Below are positions 53,874 to 63,275 of a stretch of 64,000 nt of DNA, in pieces. The notes beneath the pieces were generated by a model, which saw only the letters and a program-made list of their open reading frames with translations, was not told the origin of the DNA and did not search any database. Source of the DNA: CAZYFH01 sp965249175 (GTDB taxonomy: Bacteria; Acidobacteriota; Vicinamibacteria; Vicinamibacterales; UBA8438); assembly GCA_965249175.1 (NCBI GenBank), contig OZ252227.1:1302001-1366000 (forward strand). Reading direction: 5' to 3'. Every line of letters begins with the position of its first letter. Positions within the stretch are counted from its first letter, which is position 1. Both the position numbers and the translations under genes were made by a program.

Positions 53874-56575
53874 ATGCCGCTGCATCGACCGTCGCGTCGC
53901 TGGGTCGTGGTCGTTGTGGCGGTCGTGGGTCTCGGCGCCGCGGCGGTGAGCCGGCTGCTGTTCGTGCCCGTCACGCCCGACGTGGCGGTGATCAACGAGG
54001 TGATGGCGTCGAACGGGAGTGTCATCAGTGACGATGATGACGACTTCGAGGACTGGATCGAGCTCTACAATCCGACCGCCGCGCCGATCGCGCTGGCCGG
54101 CTACTCGTTGAGGGACAGCCCGGCGCAGCCGAGACAGTGGGTCGTGCCGGATGTCGTGGTCCCGGCGGACGGTCACATGCTGGTGTGGGCCTCGGGCAAG
54201 AGCTACTGGTATCTGCCGGACCGTCATCCCGCCGACCCGATCGAGCTCGAGTTCGTCAGCGCCGGCCGGATGGACGGGGATACCGTCGAGCTCGTGGTCA
54301 ACGGCGAGAACGTCGCTGGGGTGGAGGCCGGGCAGCACCTCGCGGTCGTGGAGCCCGATGGTACGGTCGCGGATGCACAGCGATTCGCCGTCCACGAGAG
54401 CGCCGATGAATCGGCCCGGCTCCTGGATGTGCTTCGTGCGCTGCCGGTCGGCCAGGCGGTGATGATGGCCGTCAAGGGCGAGGCCGCCACGCTGACCAAT
54501 GACGCCGTGACGTATCTCCGGGAGGCGATGGGGAGCGCCTACGCGCATCGGTTGGACCCCGACGACGCATGGGGGTTGATCGCCGTGACCGGGGGCAACG
54601 TGCTGGCCGAAGACTACGCGGTGCCGGGTGACGGCGCGGCGGATGGCGACACGCGCAGCTCCGCGGAGCTGCATGCCGGGTTCCGGCTCCGTCAGACGGG
54701 GGACTTTCTCGGTCTCTACGGCCCCGATGGACGCCCCGTCGACGCGATCGGTCTCCTGCCGCAGACCCGCAACACCTCCTAGGGGTCGGCACCTCGACGG
54801 ACGGGCAGGGTGGTGCTACTACGCGACGCCGACGCCACGGACGGCGAATCCTCCCTTTTGCACACCGATGGTCGACACGCCCGCGACCACGCGGGCCGCG
54901 GGCTACTACACCGAGCCGATCGAGATCTCGCTCGGCAACTCACGGGTCAGCGAGGTGCGGTTCACCCTCGACGGGTCGGCCCCCACGCAGGCGAGTGCGC
55001 TCTACAACCAACCCATCGCGCTCGAGGCGACCACGGTGTTCCGGGCCCGCAGCTATCGCGAAGGGTTCAACCCGAGCGATGTCATCTCACGCACGTATTT
55101 TATCGACGAGCGCGACGTCGACGTCGCCCTCCCAGCCGTCTCGCTGATCACCGGTCCGGCGAATCTGTCCGACGAGCGAACCGGGATCTACGTGGAAGGA
55201 CCGGACCCCGACGACCCCAACTACGACCAGCGGGGGATGGCGTGGGAGCGCCCGGTGACGATGGAGTTCTACGACATCGACGGCACCCATGAGTTCACGA
55301 CGGCGGCTGGATTACGGATCCTGGGCAACACGTCGCGGGAATTTCCGAAGAAGAGCTTCGTGTTGTATTTTCGGCCGCAGTACGGCGCCGACGCGCTCGA
55401 CTATCCCTTGTTCGACGCCACCAACCGGGAGCGCTTTCAGTCGCTGGTGCTCCGAATGGGTGGCGACGATGGTGCCCAGGATCTGCCGCGCATGCGCGAC
55501 CCGCTCATGCACACGCTGTTCGGCGAGGCAGGCGGGTATGGTTCGGCCGCCCGACCGGTGTTCCTCTATCTCAACGGGCAGCCGTGGCATCTACCACCTG
55601 CGAGAGCGCATCGACGTCGACTACCTGGCGGAGCACTTCGGACAGGCGGACGTCGATCTGATCCGCGAGTCGGACGACGTGCGCGCGGGTGACCTCCGTC
55701 ATTGGGAAGAGACGCTGGCGTTCTTCGAGACGGCCGACCTGAACTACGCCGAAGATCTCGAGACGGCGCGGCAGCTCATCGACGTCGACAACTTCGTCGA
55801 CTACTACGTGTTTCAGATCTACGCCGGCAACATCGATCTGGTCGAGGCCAACCTGGTCAAGTTTCGGCCACGGATTGAAGGTGGACGGTGGCGCTGGCTG
55901 ATGTGGGACGTGGACGTGTCATTTGGGTTGGCGTCATCCAGCCCGGTCACCCACGACACGCTGGCATGGTTCACGCGGGACGGCGCTCGACCCGACCTTG
56001 GCTTCTACAACGACGACGGCGCCGACTCGCTGTGGGCGACCCTGATCCTCCGCCGCCTCATGGACGCCGACGTCACGCGCTACGACGTGCTCAATCGACT
56101 GGCCGATCATCTGAACACGACGTTGAGCCGCGACCATGTCGTGGACCTCATCGACGAGTTCGAGGCACGGCTCGACACCGACATCCCCTACGACCTGGAC
56201 GTGTGGTCCGAGGAGTGGGACGGCTCCCACGAAGGATGGCTGGTCGAGGTCGAAGAGCTGCGTGAGTTCGCGCGCGAGCGTCCGGGCGTCCTGCGCGGAT
56301 ATGCGCGCGACCACTACGAGCTCGAGGACGCGGTCCTCACCGTCGAGGCCGGGGTCGGGGGGCGGGTGAGAGTGAACTCGCTGGAGGTCGATCGATCGAC
56401 GTGGACCGGTCTCAATTTTCGGGAGGTGCCAATCACGCTCGCGGCGCTCCCGGACGACGGATTCGTCTTCTCAGGCTGGAGCAATTCCGCCTGGCCGCAG
56501 ACGGCGACGATTCGGGTCCTTCCCGAGCGGCGAACGAGCGTCCAGCCTCGCTTCGAACCGGCGCCCGGGCCGTAG
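53874..56575 (+). CDS. CotH-like kinase with lamin-tail and InlB-type repeat domains (two frameshifts)
   Basis: One base must be dropped near 54777-54781 and two G added near 55586-55587 to join three frames into about 900 aa. A signal-anchor helix comes first. A lamin-tail domain follows (INEVMASNGSVISDDDDDFEDW, ELYNPTAAPIALAGYSL). A chitobiase/CHB_HEX_C-like region has VRFTLDGSAPTQASALYN. The CotH kinase fold shows GNTSREFPKKSFVLYF (ATP Lys), GIYHLRERIDVDYL, and metal ligands in WRWLMWDVDVSFG. The C-terminus is an InlB B-repeat-like domain (FVFSGWSN). CotH phosphorylates spore-coat proteins in Bacillus; here the substrate is unknown. It ends the VTC-DUF4956 operon. Confidence 0.85.
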
Positions 56576-56680
56576 CCTGCGCTGTCGTCCAGGCCCCTAC
56601 CCAGCTCGACACGCCGCATCGTCTTCTGCTCGTGCCAGGGTTGACGCTCGCAGCCTCCTTCTCCTCGAAAAGGACGCGCA

Positions 56681-59056
56681 CTAGTACCCCTCCAACACCG
56701 GGAACCGCTCGTCGTCCGGGCGCGGCTGCACGCCGTAGGCATTGAGCGTCATCGAGACCATGCGATACCGTGCGGCTGTCGCGGCGATGCTCATCATCTG
56801 GTGCGTGTCGTAGCGCTCGGACAGCGTGGCCCAGGTGGCATCGGAGATCATCGTGTCGCGATACATCTCGTCCGCCGCGTCGATGAGGGCCCGCTCGTTC
56901 TCATCCCAGCCGCGGGCGTCTTTCCCCTGCGCGATCCACAGCGGCTCGAGCCCGTGCTCGCGCGCGCGGCCGACACTGCCCACGTGCTTGGCCCACTCGT
57001 AGACCGCCTGCGCGTTCCACCCCGTGCGGAGAATCACCAGCTCGCGGTCGTGCGGGGTCAGCCGCGATCGCTCAGGGTTCAGAATGTACCCCGGATTCGT
57101 CGAGCGGGCCTCCGTCTGCGCCGGATGTCGTCGGAAGGTCCGTGACACGCGCAGCCCTTGACCGTCGACCGGTTCGATCCGCGGCGCGATGAGCGGCGGC
57201 TCGCGGTCCGGCACGGTGATGCGGTAGGCGACGTCATCGGTCGGGATACGGGCGGTGGCGTCGGCGTCGGGCTGGATCCCGAGCGAGTTGAACAGAATCG
57301 CGTGCGACGTCGTTTCGTTGACGGTGACGACGGCGTCCATCATCTGGTGGAGGGCGTACTGCTCCGAGAGCGCTGTCCAGGTCTCGCCGGTCACCGAGGC
57401 GTTGCGGAACAGCTCGTCGGCCAGCCCAATCAGAATCGCCTCGAACGCGCTCCATCCGTCGCCCGGCCCCTCCGCAACGCGCCGCACCTCGTCGTCGGTC
57501 AGCACGTTCGACTCACGTGCGCGGCTCGCATGGGTGGCCCAGAGGTTGGCGCTCTGTGTGAGCCATGCGGTCCGCAGGAACAGGAGCGCGCGATGACGCG
57601 GCGACAGCGTCGAGTCGTGCTCGAGGTACTGCATGAACGGAAACACCCGGTCGGCGAGCGCCGGCACCCGCATGAGGGTGCGCAGGGCGTTGCCCGGATT
57701 GCCGTCGGGCGCATACCGCTCGACGAGGGCGCGCTGTTCGTCGGTCCACTCCGTCGTGGGGAGCGGCGGGACGCGCGCCTCGGTCAGACGATCGACAAAG
57801 ATGCGGCTGCCGGGGGGATCGGCAATCGCGTGTGCCGGCTCGATGCGGAGCAAGACCGCCTCGTCTTCGTCGGTCAGCACGTAGAGATACCCGTCGGGTC
57901 CCTGGCGGACGTCGCGGATCCGCTGCTTGAGCTCGGCGAGCAGCCATTCGCGGCGGACTTCCTGTCCCCGCCGGTTGAAGACGATGCGATCGATATGCCC
58001 GGTGCGCGGCATCCGGCCGACCATCATCGATCCGACGAAGAGGTTGCCCTGCCAGGCGGGGAAGTGCTCGCCGGTGTAGAACGTCAAGCCGGACGGCGCG
58101 ATCGACGGCCACCAGAGGACTTCGGGGTCCACGAACTCGGTGCGCCACGGCGCATCGCTCACGCGGACACCGGAATACTCACGGCTATACGAGGCGATCG
58201 GCCAGCCATAGTTCTCGCCCGGCCTGATGATGTTGGCTTCGTCGCCCCCCTGCGGGCCGTTCTCGGTGGCCCAGAGGTCGCCGGTTTCGGGGTGGAAGGC
58301 GAGGCCGAGCTGGTTCCGGTGCCCCATCGAGTAGATCTCGGGGAGGTAGTCACTGTTGCCGGCGAACGGGTTACCGTCGGCCGCGTTGCCGTCGTCGTCC
58401 AGCCGCATCAGCTTGCCGAAGTGCGTGCCTGGATCCTGGGCGTAGCCGCCGGTGTCCGCGAACACGTAGGAGCCGCCGACCGTCATGAACAGCGTCCCGT
58501 CTGGGGCGAAGATCACCCTCGACGCGGCGATGCCCGTATCCAGTCCCTGGGCGACGAAGATGTCACGTACTTCGGTCAGCGCGCCGGCATCCAGACGACC
58601 CCGGGCCAGCGCCACCGTAACCCCCGGCTCACCGTCGCGTTCTATCGGCTTCGAATATGTCAGGTAGACCACGCGGTCGTCATCGGGATGGACGGCGATG
58701 TCCATGAGCCCGGCGCGGCTCACGCCTTTCACGACCTCGGGGACGCCCGGGATCCCCTCGTCCAGCAGTTGGCCGTCGCGAATCACCCGCAGCGTGCCGG
58801 TGTCGCGCTCGGTAATAAGGATGTCGCCGTTCTGTCTGAACGCCATCCCCCACGGGTGGGAGAGACCGTGCGCGATCGGCACCACCCGGATCCGGGGCAC
58901 CTCCGCGGTGTGGAGCACCATTGGGCCGGAGGGCGGCGACAACCTGGGCACGCCCCGGAGCGGCGCTTGTGCCGAGATCCTCGCCCCCGCGAGGGCCAGA
59001 CCAACCACGACCGCCAACGGGACAATCGACCGTGCGACACGAGACGGGTGTCTCAT
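56681..59056 (-). CDS. PQQ sugar dehydrogenase-like protein fused to two CMD-like domains
   Basis: A 791-aa exported protein. After the signal peptide (to about 31) comes a soluble glucose/sorbosone dehydrogenase-type propeller (GLSHPWGMAFRQNGDILITER, MGHRNQLGLAF, ATENGPQGGDEANII, RQGPDGYLYVLTDE). From about 455 are two carboxymuconolactone-decarboxylase-like (AhpD fold) helical domains, each with RALLFLRTAW or RELVILRTGW and LSEQYALHQMMD or LSERYDTHQMMS. CMD redox members carry CxxC; here it is absent, so they are probably structural or ligand-binding. ATG 59056 follows GGAGGAATTCG, better than 59071. Confidence 0.85.
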   Translation of the reverse strand: MRHPSRVARSIVPLAVVVGLALAGARISAQAPLRGVPRLSPPSGPMVLHTAEVPRIRVVPIAHGLSHPWGMAFRQNGDILITERDTGTLRVIRDGQLLDEGIPGVPEVVKGVSRAGLMDIAVHPDDDRVVYLTYSKPIERDGEPGVTVALARGRLDAGALTEVRDIFVAQGLDTGIAASRVIFAPDGTLFMTVGGSYVFADTGGYAQDPGTHFGKLMRLDDDGNAADGNPFAGNSDYLPEIYSMGHRNQLGLAFHPETGDLWATENGPQGGDEANIIRPGENYGWPIASYSREYSGVRVSDAPWRTEFVDPEVLWWPSIAPSGLTFYTGEHFPAWQGNLFVGSMMVGRMPRTGHIDRIVFNRRGQEVRREWLLAELKQRIRDVRQGPDGYLYVLTDEDEAVLLRIEPAHAIADPPGSRIFVDRLTEARVPPLPTTEWTDEQRALVERYAPDGNPGNALRTLMRVPALADRVFPFMQYLEHDSTLSPRHRALLFLRTAWLTQSANLWATHASRARESNVLTDDEVRRVAEGPGDGWSAFEAILIGLADELFRNASVTGETWTALSEQYALHQMMDAVVTVNETTSHAILFNSLGIQPDADATARIPTDDVAYRITVPDREPPLIAPRIEPVDGQGLRVSRTFRRHPAQTEARSTNPGYILNPERSRLTPHDRELVILRTGWNAQAVYEWAKHVGSVGRAREHGLEPLWIAQGKDARGWDENERALIDAADEMYRDTMISDATWATLSERYDTHQMMSIAATAARYRMVSMTLNAYGVQPRPDDERFPVLEGY

Positions 59057-59165
59057 CGAATTCCTCCGCATGCGTGTAACATCAATCTACCCGAACCCGT
59101 GTCCGCGTGCGAAATAGATTACGCTTGAGCAGGTTGCGGCTGCGGCCCCGAGGGAGAGAACGACC

Positions 59166-59375
59166 ATGAGCTTCTGCGAGCACTGTGAAGGCCAACGATT
59201 CGATCGGGCGCAGGTCCTGCGCGCGCTCCGTGCGACGCGCAAGGGGCTGCAGACCCAGGGCCGCGTCCGCGGAGGCGACGAGGCGCTCGCGCTCGCTATT
59301 CAAGCGGTCCACGCGCTCGAGATTCCACATCTCGAGCCGTTCGATCAGGTGGCCGAGGGCGAAGTGATTCATTAG
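59166..59375 (+). CDS. Small CxxC protein
   Basis: A 69-aa peptide starting MSFCEHCEGQRFDRAQVLRAL. The CEHC pair at residues 4-7 suggests a single metal-binding knuckle, and the rest is predicted helical with a LALAIQAVHALE stretch. GGGAGAG lies 8-10 nt before ATG 59166. I do not recognise the family. Support is the ribosome-binding site, the composition and the gap in the other annotation; a 104-aa frame on minus over it looks like a shadow. Confidence 0.45.
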   Translation: MSFCEHCEGQRFDRAQVLRALRATRKGLQTQGRVRGGDEALALAIQAVHALEIPHLEPFDQVAEGEVIH

Positions 59376-59395
59376 CGCCGTGCGCGCCTTGCCCA

Positions 59396-59415
59396 CGCGG
59401 GCCTAAAGGCCCGCG
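59396..59415. repeat. Palindromic GC-rich element between convergent genes
   Basis: CGCGGGCC-TAAA-GGCCCGCG forms a perfect 8-bp stem with a TAAA loop. It lies after the small CxxC gene and before the DUF1552 stop, so it may end one or both transcripts. The form resembles REP-like palindromes (a CGCGGGCC stem followed by GCTACG) that I associate with acidobacterial genomes; that is memory, not a search. Confidence 0.55.
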
Positions 59416-59426
59416 CTACGAATCCT

Positions 59427-60788
59427 CTACACATCCAGCTCGGTCAGGGGCCCGGTGCTGTTCCCAAAGGTGTCGGCGGGGACCCCCATGCGCTGGAGCA
59501 ACGACAGGTGCAGGTTGGCCAGGTCGGTGGGCTCCGCGAGCTCGAGCGCGCGCCCGCTCCTGATGGTCCCTCCGCCGCGGCCCGCGACCAGGGTCGGCAA
59601 ATCGTTCGGGTCGTGCTCGTTGCCATCGCCGAGCGTCGCCCCGTAGACGATCATGCTGTTGTCGAGCATGGTGCCGCCGCCCGGTTCCTCGATCGCGCTC
59701 AGGCGGTTCAGGAGGTAGGCGACCTGTCGGTGGTGCCAGCGCACCACCTCCGCATACATGGCCCGTTTCTCCGCGGGCGTGTCCCACGACGTCACGCCGT
59801 CATCATCCTCGGTGTTGCCCGAGGCGTTCTTGTAGTGCGACAGGGCGTGCCACGTGCCGCGAACGTTGGGGATGAAGTTGAAGTAGCGGTTCGATTGTCC
59901 ATGGTCGAGCATGAACGTGCAGACACGCGTCGCATCCGACTGGAAGGCCGCCACGACCAGATCCAGCATCAGCCGCACGTATGCCTCGTGGTCTGTGGGG
60001 ATCCCGGGCGCGGGCGTCGTCAGTGTGTCGGTCAACGCACGGTCGTCGCGCATCTGGTCCGAACGCCGCTCGGAGAACTCGATGCGCCGTTCCAGCGCGC
60101 GAATCGATTCGAAGTACTCGTCGAGACGGTACTGATCCGCGTCGCTGGCCACGTGACGGAGTGCGGCGGCATCTTCGAGCACTGCGTCCAGCACCGATTG
60201 GCGGCTGGCCCCGCCCGAGGGTGGTCGGAACAGGCGATCGAACACCGCGCGCGGCTCGATCTCGCGAGACATCGGCCGGTCCGCCGCCGACCACGAGATC
60301 GCGTTGCGCGGTAGCGAGCTCGAAAAGAACCCTTCGCCCTGCAGCGATAGCTCGAGTGAGGGAAGTAGTGTCGTGTCGCGCAGATGTCTCGCCGCGACCT
60401 GATCCGCGGACATCCCTCCCGCGCTGACGGCTCGCCGGTCATAGTCGAACCCGGTCAGCCAGGTTGGCGTCCCGCCCACGTGACCGTTCCCGAGTGGTGT
60501 CCAGATATTTCGCGGAATGACGAGGTCGCCCTTGAATGGCTCGAGCGGGCTCATCCATTCGTTGAGCCTCATGAGCCGCCCGTCGGCGGCGGTCTCGCTC
60601 GGGTGCCATGTGCCTCGGGCGATTCCATTCGGGAAGTAGAGATAGGCCAGCCGCGTGACCGGCGTCGCTCGGCCACCGGCCTGCCCGGCCGCGGCGAGCG
60701 CCGGGTGCATGACATCGAGCCATGGCACGGCGAGTGTCGCACCCAATCCACGGAGCACCGTGCGCCGGGAGATCCGCCGGTGCGTCAT
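59427..60788 (-). CDS. DUF1552 protein with Tat-like signal
   Basis: A 453-aa exported protein. The N-terminus RRISRRTVLRGLGA looks like a twin-arginine signal. RLAYLYFPNGIARGTWHPS and SRYxx-type stretches (HGQSNRYFNFI, DNSMIVYGATLGDGNEHDPNDLP) are DUF1552 hallmarks; this family is a relative of alkaline-phosphatase/DUF1501 folds. It always pairs with DUF1592 proteins in Planctomycetes and Acidobacteria, role unknown. Its start overlaps the stop of the DUF1592 gene by 4 nt. Confidence 0.88.
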   Translation of the reverse strand: MTHRRISRRTVLRGLGATLAVPWLDVMHPALAAAGQAGGRATPVTRLAYLYFPNGIARGTWHPSETAADGRLMRLNEWMSPLEPFKGDLVIPRNIWTPLGNGHVGGTPTWLTGFDYDRRAVSAGGMSADQVAARHLRDTTLLPSLELSLQGEGFFSSSLPRNAISWSAADRPMSREIEPRAVFDRLFRPPSGGASRQSVLDAVLEDAAALRHVASDADQYRLDEYFESIRALERRIEFSERRSDQMRDDRALTDTLTTPAPGIPTDHEAYVRLMLDLVVAAFQSDATRVCTFMLDHGQSNRYFNFIPNVRGTWHALSHYKNASGNTEDDDGVTSWDTPAEKRAMYAEVVRWHHRQVAYLLNRLSAIEEPGGGTMLDNSMIVYGATLGDGNEHDPNDLPTLVAGRGGGTIRSGRALELAEPTDLANLHLSLLQRMGVPADTFGNSTGPLTELDV

Positions 60789-62788
60789 CGGCTCGGCTCC
60801 TCGTCCGGGTGCTTTTTGTACTGGAACGGATAGCTGGCGACCACGGCCTGCAGCAGGGTCTGGAACCGGTATCCGTCACCTTCGAGGGCCGCGATGATGT
60901 CTCGCACGGCCGGCTCGTCGTAGTACTCCAGTTGCCGGCCGAGCGCGTAGGCAAGCGTCTTCGACACGGTCTGGCGCACGAGGTCGTCGTGGCGTTCGCC
61001 GAGTAACGCCCGCTTGAGCCCGGCGGGCCCGGTGAAGGTCGTGCCGCTCGGCAGTGCGCCGTCCGCAGCGATGGGCGTGCGTATGGTCGTGTAGTACCGC
61101 TTCTCGGCGAACACGTTCGTGTCGTCGACCACGCGTACCTCGTCGGCTTCCGCCTCGGTCTCCACGCGGGTGCGGAAGTCATAGCTGTCGCGCCAGCGGC
61201 CGAAATAGTCGAAGTTCTCGAGCCCGAATCCGATCGGGTCGATCTGGCTGTGACACACACGGCACGTCTCGTTGCCAGAGTGCATCTCGAGCTTTTCCCG
61301 AAAGCTCTTGTTGCGTAGGTCCGCGACAGCGTCGTCCAGCACGCCGGCGTTCGGCGGCGGCGGTGGCGGTGGCGTGCCGAGGAGCGTGTCGAGCACGTAG
61401 TGGCCACGCTTGACCGGGCTCGTGTCCTTGTAGTTCGAGGTCACGGCGAGGATGCTGCCGTGACCGAGGATGCCGCTGCGGTCGGGGTCGTCGAGTGTCA
61501 CGCGGCGCATCTGCTCGCCGACGACGCCCTCCAAGCCGTAGAGCGTCGTCGCCAGCTCCGCGTTGACGAACGTGTAGTTGGCGTCGATGAGCCGTCGGAT
61601 CGGCTGGTTGTCCCGCAGCAGCGACATGAAGAACATTGACGATTCGTCCCGCATCGCGGTCATCAGCGAGTCGGTGCACCACGGGCTGTCGATCGGATCG
61701 AGCCAGATGCGGGTGCCGACGTGCTGATAGCCGAGCCACTGCGCGGCGAACACGCTCCCGAGCGTGTCGGCCCGGGGGTCGGCCAGCATCCGGTCGACCT
61801 GGCGCGCCAGCGTGTCAGGGTCGCTCAGCGTGCCCCGGTCGGCCAAGTCGAAGAGCTCGTCGTCCGGCATCGACGCCCAGAGAAAATATGACAGGCGCGA
61901 GGCGAGCTCCCAATCGCTGATCTGAAACGCCTGCGCACCGTCGCGACCGGCTTCGACTCGGAGGAGGAAGTGCGGCGAGACCAAGACCGCCTGGAGGACA
62001 ATCTTGATCGACGCGTCGAACCCGTGCCCGGAGCCGAGTGCCCCCTCGAATTGAGCGGCCGCGCGTGCCACCTCGTCCGCCGCTGGTGGTCGCCGGTAGG
62101 CGCGTCGCAAAAACCGGCGCAGGATCGCGTCCGCGGCCCGTGGCGGTGTCGTCTCCGGACCCGGCTCCGCGACGAAGATGAGCGCGCGTGCGCGTCGTTG
62201 CTCGGCGGTCGTTGGCGTGTCCGGCAGTGCCAACTCGATGACCCGCTCGGCCGCGGCAATATACCGCTCCATCAGGGTCGACTGGAGAAAGAGCGTGTTG
62301 GCCGAGTTGTCGAAGCCGCTCGCACCCGTGAGCTCGGCAGGGAACCGCGCCGCAGGCCGCAGGTCGATCCCGATCAGATCGCGCAGCGTGTTGTCGAACT
62401 CCCGGTGCGTGAGTCGACGCATCCGCTCGAAGCCCGGGTCGTCGATCGTGGAGTAGTCAAATCCCTCAATCGCGTCGGTCAACGCGGCGACGAGCGCGTC
62501 CCGTTCGCCCCCGGATGGCTGCGGCGCCCCGGCGGGCGGCATCTTGCCGACGTCGAGGGCGCCGATCACGCGGGTCCAGGTCTCACGATTGCGGACCAGC
62601 GGCCGTTGGTCGACCATGGCCGCCAGGTTGACGCCCGCCGTCTGCGTTTGCGCCCCGTGACACGCGAAGCAGTACTGCTCGACGAGCGGCTGGATGGGAT
62701 GATGGTCGCTTGGCGCCTGGGCGCGCGTCGGCGAGGCGAAGGAGCTCGCGAGCGCGGCGATACAGACCATTCGCGGCAGCACGCTCAT
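60785..62788 (-). CDS. DUF1592-type protein with cytochrome c-like motifs (PSD1/DUF1587-1595)
   Basis: A 667-aa exported protein with signal peptide to about residue 23. Domain order matches the DUF1587-1592-1588-1585 set. It contains two CxxCH haem motifs: CFACH near residue 40 (with MPPAGAP a possible Met ligand) and CRVCH near 510 (QIDPIGFGLENFDYFGRWR follows, typical of DUF1588). Such proteins are thought to be multi-haem or haem-like envelope proteins of unknown role. It overlaps the downstream DUF1552 gene by 4 nt and is 16 nt after the cupin gene. Confidence 0.87.
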   Translation of the reverse strand: MSVLPRMVCIAALASSFASPTRAQAPSDHHPIQPLVEQYCFACHGAQTQTAGVNLAAMVDQRPLVRNRETWTRVIGALDVGKMPPAGAPQPSGGERDALVAALTDAIEGFDYSTIDDPGFERMRRLTHREFDNTLRDLIGIDLRPAARFPAELTGASGFDNSANTLFLQSTLMERYIAAAERVIELALPDTPTTAEQRRARALIFVAEPGPETTPPRAADAILRRFLRRAYRRPPAADEVARAAAQFEGALGSGHGFDASIKIVLQAVLVSPHFLLRVEAGRDGAQAFQISDWELASRLSYFLWASMPDDELFDLADRGTLSDPDTLARQVDRMLADPRADTLGSVFAAQWLGYQHVGTRIWLDPIDSPWCTDSLMTAMRDESSMFFMSLLRDNQPIRRLIDANYTFVNAELATTLYGLEGVVGEQMRRVTLDDPDRSGILGHGSILAVTSNYKDTSPVKRGHYVLDTLLGTPPPPPPPNAGVLDDAVADLRNKSFREKLEMHSGNETCRVCHSQIDPIGFGLENFDYFGRWRDSYDFRTRVETEAEADEVRVVDDTNVFAEKRYYTTIRTPIAADGALPSGTTFTGPAGLKRALLGERHDDLVRQTVSKTLAYALGRQLEYYDEPAVRDIIAALEGDGYRFQTLLQAVVASYPFQYKKHPDEEPSR

Positions 62789-62804
62789 GGCATCGGCTCG
62801 ATGC

Positions 62805-63236
62805 TCACCGCCCGATATATTCGTCGTCGCTGACCGGGCCGAGCCAGCTCGTTTCGCCGCTGACGAAGGTCAGCTGCACCACATGCTCGTCGGGCGCCGC
62901 GCCGTGCCAGTGCACGAGGCCAGGGCCGGCGTAGACAGCCGTCCCCGGCGTCAGCTCCTGAATTGCCTGACCACGGACCTGCGTGCGTCCCCGTCCTTCT
63001 TCCGCCGCGATGACCTGCCAGTTACCATGGCTGTGCCAGTTCGACCGGGCACCCGGTTCGAACCGCAGCCGCAGCGCGCGGATGTCCGAGGAGTCGGGGC
63101 GGCTTGGGGGGTCGCCGACGAAGTTGCTCTGCGCGGCGGTCGTTGTCGACTGCTGGCCCAATACGACCCATGCGACGGCCGTCGCTGTGACGATCGTCAG
63201 GAACAGGCTGATGCGGGTCCGCACACGTACGTCCAT
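62805..63236 (-). CDS. Exported cupin-domain protein
   Basis: A 143-aa protein. The N-terminus (RISLFLTIVTATAVAWVVLG) is a signal peptide or anchor. The cupin barrel has metal motif 1 GARSNWHSHGNWQVIAAEEG (HxH plus E) and motif 2 PGTAVYAGPGLVHWHGAAPD (His). It belongs to the small exported cupins, often of unknown function. It lies between the PQQ protein and the DUF1592 gene on the same strand, with gaps of 39 and 16 nt, suggesting one operon. Confidence 0.87.
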   Translation of the reverse strand: MDVRVRTRISLFLTIVTATAVAWVVLGQQSTTTAAQSNFVGDPPSRPDSSDIRALRLRFEPGARSNWHSHGNWQVIAAEEGRGRTQVRGQAIQELTPGTAVYAGPGLVHWHGAAPDEHVVQLTFVSGETSWLGPVSDDEYIGR

Positions 63237-63275
63237 GCTGTTCTCCTCTCAGTGACCGCAGCGCCGTGATCTTCG

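Noticed and set aside
53019..54674. 551-aa frame opposite VTC, DUF4956 and CotH genes
   Set aside because: Spans the ends of three real genes and has no signal peptide or motif.
57158..59128. 656-aa frame opposite the sugar-dehydrogenase fusion
   Set aside because: Antisense shadow; the minus strand has a start, ribosome-binding site and clear domains.
59082..59396. 104-aa frame on minus over the small CxxC protein
   Set aside because: No ribosome-binding site or motif; the plus frame has both a GGGAGAG site and a Cys pair.
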